Below are positions 35,994 to 46,625 of a DNA stretch of 64,000 nucleotides, piece after piece. Positions within the stretch are counted from its first letter, which is position 1, and each line of letters starts with the position of its first letter. The stretch is from Lycium barbarum (taxonomy: Eukaryota; Streptophyta; Magnoliopsida; Solanales; Solanaceae), in NCBI RefSeq assembly GCF_019175385.1, contig NC_083339.1:114127601-114191600 (forward strand), given 5' to 3'. The notes beneath the pieces are model-generated. The model was not told where the DNA came from and searched no databases. It worked only from the letters and a program-made list of their open reading frames with translations. Made by a program: the position numbers and the translations under genes.

Positions 35994-38383
35994 ATGGAAG
36001 CACAATTGAATCATCCCCAAGGTACCAGATTGCATTCAGGTGAGAAATTCTTACTGCAAATTGAGAGGAAGTGTACCATATGTTTATTTGCCCTGTTTCA
36101 CTTTCTTAATTGTTTGATCTGAGTTTTTTTTTTTTATGATGGAAGGGGAAGGTCACGGTCAAGTTCATGATGAAGGGGAACATCATCATAAAACATCAGT
36201 GCTAAACAAGGTTAAGGCAAAGGCAAAAAAGTTCACGGATCATCTAAAGCATGGTCTTGGACACGAGCACGAGCACGACCCAAATGAAGAAGAAGAAGAA
36301 GTAACTGATGATGAACAAATGGAGGAAGGTGCAGAAGTTCATGGTGGACCATGTACGTTTCACTATTACCCCCTTTCCATTTTTTTAGCATATTAGGAAC
36401 TACTTTGATAATTGCTTTCCTGACTTATGACTTGTGAATTTTTTTTTGCAATTGACGGAATAGATGCTGTTAGGAGTAAAGATATTCGAAAAGAGGATAT
36501 TGGGCCAATGGGCAAATTGGAGAATCCAACTAGCCCAAAGGAGGATCGTTATGATTCTATGGTGAAAAATGATCAAGAAGTGCATAGGCCAACTTTGCAA
36601 AGGCAAGATGAATCTGCGAGGCCACCATCTTTGGAGGGGACTCACTTTCCTGAAGAGAGGCACAGACCACCTTTTGCTGAGAGTCATGAGAATAAGGGCA
36701 CCGATCACGTTACTTCCCTTGAAAAACACCAACATCAAGGACTGCAGGGTCATGAAAATATTGGACCATTAAAAGGGTTGGAGGCGAATCCGCCTTACTA
36801 CTCCCATGAAGAGATGGATAGACCACCTGTTGCTGCTTCTGAGACTCATGAGCCTAAAGGCTTTGATCATGTTACTTCCCCTGGGAAACTAATTCAGGGA
36901 TTGCATGTGCACAAAATGGGAGAACTAGCAGGCATAGAAGAAGATCCTCATGCCCCTAAAGACCGTCCAAAAATGAAGCAGAATCCAACAAACTATCAAA
37001 GCAAAGTTAATGATCCGACAGGAGCCAGTAAGTGTTCACTTCTATTAAACTGCTAGTTGATTAATCGTGGTACATTAGATGCTACTGCTATATTTTAATT
37101 GAATCTTGTAAAAACGCCATATCATATGCTTGTGTAACAGACAATGAAGAAGCAGGAGTAAGTCCACTTGTTCATTCATTCGACAAAATGGGTGTAAATG
37201 ATGCTCCAGAAACAACAAGAAAACAAGGGACTGAACGAATTATAAGGCCAGGTCCAGTAGCAGGGGACATGAAACTTGATCAAGGAACAGAACATAGGCA
37301 GTATACAGGATCACATGATCAATTTGCTCCACAAGAGACACCTGCTGATTTCCCTTCAGTTCGTGAAGATACTGAATCAATTCCTAAGAGTATGAATCCT
37401 AGCAAGCCAGAAGATTTACCTCAGGACACACTAACTGGGAAACCTGGTAGCTATACAGAGAAGATTTCGTCCGCAACAACAGCAATTGCTGATAAGGCAG
37501 TTGCTGCTAAGAACGTTGTCGCCTCCAAGCTCGGCTACGGTGGCCCAGAGGAGGAATCTAGCAAGCCAGAAGATTTACCTCATGACACAACTGGGAAACC
37601 TGGTAGCTATACAGAGAAGATTTCATCAGCAACATCAGTAATTTCTGAAAAGGCAGTTGCTGCAAAGAACGTTGTAGCCTCCAAGCTAGGCTATGGTGGC
37701 ACAGAGGAGGGAACTAACAAGTCGAGCACCACGGAAAGTGATAACAATACAGCAAAAACGACCTCAGTGGCGCAAACAGTGGCAGGAAAACTTGCTCCAG
37801 TTTATGAGAAAGTGGCAGGTGCTGGTAGCACAGTTATGGCAAAAGTTCAGGGTACTGCGACTGGAGTTACAGGACATGAAACCAGGGGAGGTGTTGATGC
37901 AGAGCATGAAGGGAAGATTAAAGAAACTGATAAAGGGGTGTCAATGAAGGAGTATTTAGCAGAGAAATTTATGCCCGGAGAGGAAGACAAGGCATTATCT
38001 GAGGTGATTTCAGGGTCACTTTCAAGACAGAAGGAGAAAAAAGAGGAAGCAAAGCCAATGGGGAAGGTGACGGAATCAGAAGAAGTAGAAAGACGATTAG
38101 GTCCTATTGAAGATGGTGCTTCTGGAGAAACACATGTTGGTGAAGGGTTTGGACAGAATGTAGTGGGTAGGGTTACAGGTGCTTTTAGTACATGGCTTGG
38201 GAAAGGTGGTGAAGCACAGGCAAATGGTAAGCAAATGTATCAGCAGATGATTGCTGTAGTTTTGCCCATTTTGATATCTATTGGAGATTATAAATTAATT
38301 TCATTAATCTTTTTTGGGTTTTGTCTACAGATTCTGCTGTGGGTGGAGGTGGAGGTGCTGTTGTTGGGGGGGAGGTTGAATGA
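35994..38383 (+). CDS. LTI65: LTI65/RD29B-like (CAP160 family) desiccation, cold and ABA response protein
   Basis: I model five exons: 35,994-36,039, 36,146-36,352, 36,464-37,027, 37,141-38,226 and 38,331-38,383 (1,956 nt, about 651 aa; Arabidopsis LTI65 is about 619). All introns are GT-AG with matching phases. The protein has no membrane segment and is very hydrophilic. After a His/Glu-rich start comes KTSVLNKVKAKAKKFTDHLK and an acidic patch ending EVHGGP, the typical RD29/LTI N-terminus. Two tandem 53-residue repeats (period 159 bp from 37,401) contain KPGSYTEKISSAT and KAVAAKNVVASKLGYGG. The C-terminal part has VSMKEYLAEKFMPGEEDKAL, the CAP160 repeat block, and a Gly-rich end. Family members accumulate under cold, salt, drought and ABA; the molecular role is unproven, with protection or chaperone-like action proposed. 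The upstream DRE/ABRE cluster agrees. Confidence 0.92.
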
Positions 38384-38751
38384 TCAAGATGTTTTGCCAA
38401 GCAACTAGGCGAAGTTGATAACCATGAATAATCGACTTCTTTTACTTAGCGGTTTCGACGACTAATTTCTGTTTCTCCTTTTGTTGTTTTGCTTATGGAA
38501 AAACGTCACTATGTTTCTGATTATTCCTAGGGAAGTTCTATCTTTGCCTATTTTGGTGTGTAACTCATGGACATGTGACTTTCTGTATCTATTGGTGGTG
38601 TCTTCCACTTTGTTTCTTCTAGTTGTCAATGTTGTGAACTGCATTGGGTCCTCGGTTCTTTTCGTTGCTAAGAGGATACTTAAAATCTGAAATTGAGCTG
38701 ATAATATCTCTTTTCAAATTGAAGTTACATTCATACTTTATTTCCAGCCCT

Positions 38752-39726
38752 GCTAATTTTCATAAAGCGAAGAATCTAGATCAGAAGCGGAGTAGTGCTT
38801 GGCAATAAATGGAACCAGAAGAGGGTGATCTAGGGACTTCGGTAGAATGTTTGAATTCAACTTTCTTCTGTTCTTATCAGAGCATTGGTAGAATCTTGCC
38901 TATGTTATTGTGCTTTTGTCCCTCTGTATATCTCTTTTTGTACAATTTTATAACCCCTTCGTCCCAATCGGAGTGTCTTACCTTTTTCTTTTTTTTTAAT
39001 CTTTTTTGGGTCTTACTAAAAGACAGAAAGAGTCTCTTTTGATGTACTCCCTCATTTTTTTGCTTGATTTTAAATATAGATTTTTTGAGTATTTTATAAT
39101 AAAATTTACATATTTAAATAAGCGAAGAATCTAGATCAGAAGCGGAGTATTGCCTGGCAATAAATGGAACCAGAAGAGGGTGATCTAGTGACTTCGGTAG
39201 AACGTTTGAACCCAACTTTCTTCTGTTCTTACCAGAGCATTGGTAGAATCTTGCCTATGTTATTGTGCTTGTGTCCTTTTGTCCCTATGTATATCTCCTT
39301 TTGTACAATTTTATAACCCCTTCGTCCCAATCGGAGTGTCTTACCTTTTTCTTTTTTTTTAATCTTTTTTGGGTCTTACTAAAAGATAGAAAGAGTCTCT
39401 TTTGATGTACTCCCTCATTTTTTTGCTTGATTTTAAATATAGATTTTTTGAATATTTTATAATAAAATTTACATATTTAAAAATTTCATGCTAATTTTCA
39501 TAAAGCGAAGAATCTAGATCAGAAGCGGAGTATTGCCTGGCAATAAATGGAACCAGAAGAGGGTGATCTAGTGACTTCGGTAGAACGTTTGAACCCAACT
39601 TTCTTCTGTTCTTACCAGAGCATTGGTAGAATCTTGCCTATGTTATTGTGCTTGTGTACTTTTGTCCCTATGTATATCTCCTTTTGTACAATTTTATAAC
39701 CCCTTCGTCCCAATCGGAGTGTCTTA

Positions 39727-39759
<33 letters not shown>

Positions 39760-39886
39760 CTTTTTTGGGTCTTACTAAAAGACAGAAAGAGTCTCTTTTG
39801 ATGTACTACCTAATTTTTTTTTGCTTGATTTTAAATATAGATTTTTCGAGTATTTTATAATAAAATTTACATATTTAAAAATTTCG
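38752..39886. repeat. Three tandem copies of a 355-383 bp unit downstream of the LTI65-like gene
   Basis: The marker GCGAAGAATCTAGATCAGAA recurs at 38,767, 39,122 and 39,505. Copies 2 and 3 share substitutions absent from copy 1 (for example GTATTGCCTGG against GTAGTGCTTGG), so the latest duplication involved them. Copy 3 carries a long T run (about 39,729-39,757). Each unit contains CCTTCGTCCCAATCGGAGTG, a MITE-like motif. No coding capacity is evident. Confidence 0.9.
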
Positions 39887-40270
39887 TAAGAAGTACTATA
39901 AGTCTAAATAATTAATAATTCACAATATATGAAAAAAATTGAAGAAAATTATAGTCAAATAAAGAGCTTTTTAACTTCCAAGATGGACAGAGGGAGTACA
40001 TAGCAAGTTGATAATTCAAATATGACAAGTTTAAAATCACAAAATTTATAGGACAGTATCGTACATTATAACATCTTTTATTTAGGATTCTTTATTACTT
40101 TAAATTTTCAGTTAGGATTCTTTATCACTTTAAATTTTATTTTAAATGAAATTAGATCACTTAAATAGGGAGTGGTTTGGTTTGCAGAGGACAATTATGC
40201 AAGCAACAATGGTTCGTATAGTGGTACTTGCATCATTCTCGTGAAGAACTCATTAGTAGTTTGGTGTCCA

Positions 40271-40546
40271 TGTTATTGTGCATGAATTCATGAAGACATG
40301 AACCCTAGAAACTGAAAGAAGAAAGAGGAAGAAGATATGGGAGTAGAGAGAAATTGTGGAGTAGAAAATCTTATTCATTGTGATTCATAATGAGCATCAC
40401 ATGTGTATTTATATCACAAAGAGATAGATTATCAACTGATTATTTTAACTACCATTTCTTAATTACAGTTAGGACTAGTATTAACAACTACTAGCTTTAA
40501 CTAACTTGTGAAAGTACCAAACTACCCTTGGACTCTTTTTCTCCCA
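40271..40546 (-). repeat. Candidate 3' LTR of the Ty1/copia element
   Basis: It lies beside a polypurine-type tract (GCCCCCCC on the plus strand at 40,551-40,558) next to the end of the copia coding region. TG/CA ends are met by TGTTATTGTGC at 40,271 and CTCCCA at 40,546. The partner LTR is not in the window, so the limits are tentative. Confidence 0.45.
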
Positions 40547-40561
40547 ATACGCCCCCCCAAG

Positions 40562-43500
40562 CTAGGAAGGGATACAGATTCCTAGCTTGGAACTCAAGTA
40601 CATATGTTGAACCTTGTTAAGTCCCTTTGTCAATATATTTGCTGGTTGTTCTGATGTTGCAATGTAGTTATTTGTAATAAGACCTTGTAGTATTTTTTCC
40701 CGGATGAAGCGACAATCAATTACAATGTGTTTAGTTCTCTCGTGGAACACAGGATTTCCAGCAATCTGTAGAGCAGCTTTACTATCACTATAAATGTCAA
40801 CTGGTAGCTTGACTTCACTCCCAATCTCCTTCATCAATTCAACAATCCATACTAACTCAGCCATCACAATTACTAGACTTCTATACTCAGCCTCTGCTGA
40901 GCTTCTAGAGATTGTGGTTTGTTTCTTTGACTTCCAGGACACCATAGAATCACCAATCTTCACCAAGTACAGTAACAGATCTCCTAGTTTGAGGACATGA
41001 TGCCTAGTCAACATCACAAAAAGCAGTGACAGCATTGTTAACACTACTAGACAGAAGTGTGCCTTGATCTGGTTGGTTCTTCACATATCTGACTACTCTG
41101 ATTGCAGCATCCATGTGTGATTTCTTAGGATATTGTAAGAATTGACTTAATGTTTGAACACTGAAGGTTATATCATGAGTAGTTTGCCAATTAGCTTCTT
41201 ATATGCACTTTGATCAGCAAGTTGATCCTTTGTTGTTGCCTTGAGGGTGTTCTGATCATCATATTCCTTTGTAGTTAACTTGACATTAGTGTCCATGGGT
41301 GTAGCTGCAGGTTTTGCAACACTCAGTCCCAATTAAGATATCAACTCTCATGAGTATTTTCTTGATTCATTAGTATACCTTGTTTGGACCTTGCAAATTC
41401 AATACCAAGGAAATATCTCAATTCTCCCAAATCTTTCATTTTGAAAGCCTTCTGTAAACCAGACTTAGTTTCTTCGATCAGTTTTAGACTTTACCCAGTG
41501 ATCAACATGTCATTCACATACACTAAAACCAAGATAGATCCTTCAGTAATGTGTTTGAAGTATAGTGAAGGATCATACTGGCTTTGTTTAAACTGAGACT
41601 TAGTTAATGTTTTTGAGAGTTTAGCATTCCATTGTCTAGGTGCTTGTTTAATTCCATACAAGGATTTAACAAGTCTGCACACTTGGTTCTCCCTCTGACT
41701 TGTAAAACCTTATGGCAAGTCCATGTAAATTTTATCAAATAAATCCCCTTGCAAGAAGGCATTATGTACATCCATTTGATGTATATGCCAATGCTTTCTT
41801 AGTGTTGTTACTAATACAGTTCTGACACTCTTCATCTTAACTACAGGAGAGAATGTTTCTTTGTAGTCAATTCCCTTCTTTTGCAACCAGCCTTTGCTTT
41901 AATCTCTCAACTTCACCAAATGCTTTGTACTTTACTTTATATATCCACTTGCAACCAATAGGATCTTTCCCTAGCAGAGTCATTACTTCCCAAGTTTTAT
42001 TAGATTGTAAAGCTTCAATTTCACTCTTTATAGCTTCAACCCATCTTGGGTCCTTGCAAGCTTGAGCATAAGTTGTTGGTTCAGTAATTGATGAGAAAGC
42101 TGCAACATAGGTCTTGTAAGATGATGACAGACTACCATATGATACATAATTTGACATTGCATATAGTACATCTTTGTGAATGTTAAGTGACACAAAGTCA
42201 TTCATCCATACTGTTGGTTTCTTCCCTCTAGCAGACTTTCTCACATCAGCAAGTTGTAAAACTGGTTGTACAATATCAGTTGGTATTGGCTCATTTGGTA
42301 AAACTGTTGGTGCAGGATCAATTTGGATTGGTTCATTTGGTGAAACTATAGGAGTTGGACTTGATGTTTCAGGTTGTATTTGTGAAGATACTGGTAAGCT
42401 TTGGGCTATGTGATCAGTAGGTGTTTGTATGAGAGGTTGTGTCAAGATGGTGTTGGTATTTTGAGATGTGTCAGAAACAATATCACTTTCTGCAACTGTA
42501 TCTTGTAAAGGGAAGATGTGATAGTTTGTTTTATTTGACTCCTGCTAGTTTTTAAATGGAAATGTATTTTCTCTGAAACTTACATCTCTACTAACAAAAA
42601 AAAGATTTAGTAGATAGGTCATATATTATATACCCAGGTCATATATTATATACCCCTTTTGTGTTTCAGTATAGCCCAAAAACACAGCTGATCTAGCTCT
42701 AAACATGAGCTTGTCATGTTCTTGAATTGTTTTGGCATAACATAAGTAGCCTAACACTCTCAGATGGCCACACTTTGGTTTCTGACCATATAACTTCTCA
42801 TAAGGTGTCTTGTGGTGAATAGCTGACTTAGCAATCTATTTATTAAATATACAGCAGTCCAAACACAATAACCCCAAAACTTTATTAGAATCTCAACCTG
42901 GAACCTAAGTGCTCTTGTGACTTCTAGTGTGTGCCTATGCTTCCTCTCAGCTACTCTATTTTGCTGAGGAGTATAGGCACAAGTTGTTTGGTGAACAATG
43001 CCTAACCCTTTAAGCATATCACTGCATACTGAATTCACAAATTCAGTTCCATTATTTGTTCTAATTACTTTAACTGTTTTATCAAACTGAGTTTTGACAT
43101 AAATAAGAAACTGTTGAATCACAACACACACATCAGACTTCAATTTCAGTAAAAACACCCAAGTCATCCTTGAAAAATCATCAACAACTGTCAAAATGTA
43201 CTTGTTACCATTCATAGTGGGAATTTTGTAAGGACCCCATAGGTCCATATGAACAATCTCAAAACAACTTGGGGGTTGTTTGGTTGGAAACAATTTATCC
43301 CAGGATAACTTATCCTGGATTAGTTATCCCGGGATTAGTTATTCCACCCTCCCAAAGGGATAAAATAACACTACAATCCCGGGATCAGTTATACCGCAAT
43401 TTTATCCCAACTAAACGTGTAATCCCGAAATTATTTATCTTTATCCCTCATACCAAACGAGCCCTTGAAGTTCTAATACTACTAGAAGGAAATGACAATC

Positions 43501-43912
43501 TTGTCTGTTTTGCACAAGAACATACAGTGCAATTCTTTATTCTATCATCTATATCTTGAATCTTATTAGACACTAACTTTTGAAGTACATTGGAAGTAAG
43601 ATGACCAAATCTTTTGTGCCACAAATCTACTTCATCAGTTGTTTTGTTTAAGTAGTTGCTGCTAACTTGTTCCTCCTTAACTGCTAAAGTAACTTCTTGT
43701 ATATTTCTATCCTTGACTTCAGTATCAACAAGAAAATACAAGCCACCATCTTCCTTACCAATCGCTTTCACCGTTCCAGTGTAAAGATCCTGGAAAACAC
43801 AGAAATCAGGGAAAAAAATCGCTAAGCACCTCAATTCTTTAGTCAACCTTGAGACTGATAGTAAGTTGTATTTAAACTGAGGTATATGGGACATGTCTGT
43901 GATTGTTATGCA
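40562..43912 (-). pseudogene. Ty1/copia pol: integrase, reverse transcriptase, RNase H, decayed
   Basis: Read on the minus strand: GAG-pre-integrase zinc finger (MSHIPQFKYNLLSVSRLTKE at 43,894; LWHKRFGHL near 43,615), integrase core (EIVHMDLWGPYKIP, then AYTPQQNRVAERKHR near 42,960), reverse transcriptase (WVEAIKSEIEAL near 42,030; SLYGIKQAPRQWN near 41,650), and RNase H (SRSSAEAEYRSL near 40,900; IYSDSKAALQIAGNP near 40,790), ending ILTKGLNKVQHMYL and a stop at 40,562. The order IN before RT identifies Ty1/copia. The reverse-transcriptase motif is YVNDM instead of YVDDM, losing a catalytic Asp. Several stops and frameshifts and a MITE (43,271-43,463) break it. Its gag-protease half lies 18 kb away at 61,848-62,838. 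Confidence 0.9.
43271..43463. repeat. Tourist-like MITE (193 bp) inside the copia integrase
   Basis: The ends GGGGGTTGTTTGGTTGG and ACCAAACGAGCC are imperfect inverted repeats. A CTT duplication flanks both sides (43,268-43,270 and 43,464-43,466). Removing the element with one copy restores the copia frame across the junction. The interior is full of ATCCCGGGAT-type palindromes. Confidence 0.8.
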
Positions 43913-45607
43913 GCTACTGTTGACACCTAATTTTTGACCTCTAATAATTCTATTTAATTATTCAGAGTTCCTGAATCTCAAACGGAGTGAAGTATGTATT
44001 TTATAAGTCAAAATAATTTATACAAAATTAGTTTGATAATATTTTGCCATGGCATTTGGCAAAACAACTTCAAATATATATTGTAAGTCATTTAAAAGTA
44101 TTTTTCATATTTTACTATTAATATAAAGTATTTGTCAAAGATCAATCAGAAAATAACTCAAAACAATTATTTAATTAATTATTTAAATTATCAAGTGTCA
44201 AATTGACAAGTATTTTACTCCTTTTAGTTCCAAGAAATTCGATTAATTAAATGAACAATCATTTTTTCCTCTCAATTTCAAAATTGCATAATCATAATTT
44301 GCATATACAATTTTAAATTAATCATAGTTAATTAGATGTTTAATTGTGGTTATATTTGAAAATTGTTTGTTATGTGATTTGTTGTGGCTACAATTGAAAC
44401 AACCAATTGTTAGTTAATTGTGGTCATAATTGAAATAGCCAATTACATGGTTTAAGTCAATTAAGGTCATACTCGCAATTTAAGTTCTTTTATGCAAATT
44501 GACTATGTCTTTAAAATGATTAATTAAGTTAAGAAGTTTTAATTTAGTCATAATTGAAATGTTTAATTAATGGACACTTTCAAATTTGGTTATTTGTTAA
44601 AGTTGCATAATTGGCCCCCCATATATATACGAATATACACGAATATGCATATATATCAACACATATGCATCTGGGGCAAAAAATTGCACGGTTTGCCCTT
44701 CAAATGAGCTGGTCTTTAGTTTTGGCCCTTCAAATGGGCTGGTCTTTAGATTTTGGCCTTCCTTTCATTTAATGAATATTTTCTGACCAAAATGCCCCTT
44801 AAACCTAAAAACAATCCTCACACGCATTCCCTCATTTCCGCTTTCATGCTTTTCTTTTCTTCTTCCTCAATTCGCGTTGTACCTATAATCGAGATTCTCT
44901 CTCGATCTTAACTAGGTTTTCCTTAAACCATTGTATATTCTGTTTATTTTTGCTTATATTTGTACGTTGAGATTCTTTTTATTTTTTAAAATTTAGTGTT
45001 GCTCTTATCATATGAAAGTTGAGTTTTTTCTTTTTTGATGATTTTTTTTTATTTGGATTATTCATTTCCCAGGTGGGTTTTTATGTTTATCAAAGTAATT
45101 GGTTTTTTCCAAGTTCATTTTATCATTTTGTTGAAATATGGTTAATTGGTGCTTAATCATTTTTTTTCTCTTTGTAGTAGAAATAGTAAACCCGTGTTAA
45201 TCATCCATTTTGCTTCTTTCTGTTAGTTTAGGTTTAGCAGCAGATGGATTTTGGAAATCCTTAGAAGCGTAGGAATTGGATGCTGGACAAGGATGATTCT
45301 TCAAATTGATGTTGTTTTTCACTTGTAATTCTTTATATTCCCCAGATCAACACTCGTGATGTTGTTCAAGTAGTATAAAGTTTATGCAGATTGTTGTAAT
45401 ACTCCTGTACGGTAAGAATCGAAGCTCTCATCTTCATCCACAGATGCCGATAAAGACGATGAAAAAGACATTGTTAGATGACTCAATTAAACCACCGTGA
45501 TATGAAAATTCCAGACAAATTTTACATTCAGCTCTTCTGAAAATTAGCTGAAATTAGAAAAGGTCCGAAAAAATATCAAAATCAATACGAATTTAAAGTA
45601 AAATCAA

Positions 45608-45680
45608 GGGGGTGTAGCTCATATGGTAGAGCGCTCGCTTCGCATGCGAGAGGCACGGGGTTCGATTCCCCGCACCTCCA
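45608..45680 (+). tRNA. tRNA-Ala (anticodon CGC)
   Basis: A complete 73-nt cloverleaf: acceptor GGGGGTG with CACCTCC (one G-U pair), D stem GCTC/GAGC, anticodon stem CTCGC/GCGAG with loop TTCGCAT, T stem CGGGG/CCCCG with loop TTCGATT, and discriminator A. Box A (TAGCTCATATGG) and box B (GGTTCGATTCC) are intact, and a CAA lies just upstream. No T run of four or more follows directly, so termination may be weak. It sits inside a transposable-element-like unit, immediately before a minisatellite. Confidence 0.9.
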
Positions 45681-45694
45681 ATTAATTGCTATAA

Positions 45695-46625
45695 ATTTCA
45701 AAGGTAGTCAAATTAGGCCTTAACGGATAATTTTAGATTCCAAAGTTAGGCCTTATGGCATAAATTGAGATCCAAAAGTAGTCAAGTTAGGCCTTAAGAC
45801 ATAACTTTAGATTCCAAAGTTAGTCAAGTTAGGCGTTAAGGGATAACTTTAGATTCCAAAGTTAGTCAAGTTAGGCCTTAAGACATGAATTTAGATCCAA
45901 AGGTAGCCAAGTTACTTTAGATTTCAAAGTTAGTCAAGTTAAGCCTTAAGGCATAGCTTTAGATTCTAAAGATAGTCAAGTTAGGCCTTAAGACATAACT
46001 TTAGATTACAAATTTAGTCAAGTTAGGCCTTAAGACATAACTTTAGATTCCAAAGGTAGCCAAGTTACTTTAGATTCCAAAGTTAGTCAAGTTAGGCCTT
46101 AAGATATAACTTTAAACTCCAAAGGTAGTCAAGTTAAGCATTAAGGCATAGCTTTAGATTCCAAAGTTAGTCAAGTTAGACCTTAAGGCATAACTTTAGA
46201 ATCTAAAGGTAGTCAAGTTAGACCTTAAGGTATAACTTTAGATTACAAAGTTAGTCAAGTTAGGATTTAACGTATAACTTTAGATTTTAAAGTTAGTCAA
46301 GTTAGGCCTTAAGGGATAACTTTAGATTCCAAAGGCAGTCAAGTTAGGCCTTAAGACATAACTTTAGATTACAAAGTTAGTCAAGTTAGGACTTAAGGCA
46401 TAACTTTGAATTCCAAAGTTAGTCAAGTTAGGCCTTAAGGCGTAACTTTAGATTTCAAAGTTAGCCAAGTTAGGCCTTAAAGGCATAACTTTAGATTTCA
46501 AAGTTAGTCAAGTTAGGCCTCAAGACATAATTTTAATTTCAAAAGTAGTCAAATTAGGCCTTAACACATAACTTTATATTTCAAAGTTAGTCAATTTAGC
46601 CTTAAGACATAACTTTAGCACCAAT
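45695..46625. repeat. Minisatellite of a 42-bp unit, about 22 copies
   Basis: The unit reads approximately AAAGTTAGTCAAGTTAGGCC followed by TTAAGGCATAACTTTAGATTCC. Copies diverge by substitutions, and a few are shortened (for example near 45,905 and 46,062). There is no open frame across the array. It begins about 20 bp after the tRNA gene. Confidence 0.92.

Noticed and set aside
45695..46625. CRISPR-like regular array
   Set aside because: The whole 42-bp unit repeats head to tail with no unique spacers; it is a minisatellite in plant nuclear DNA.
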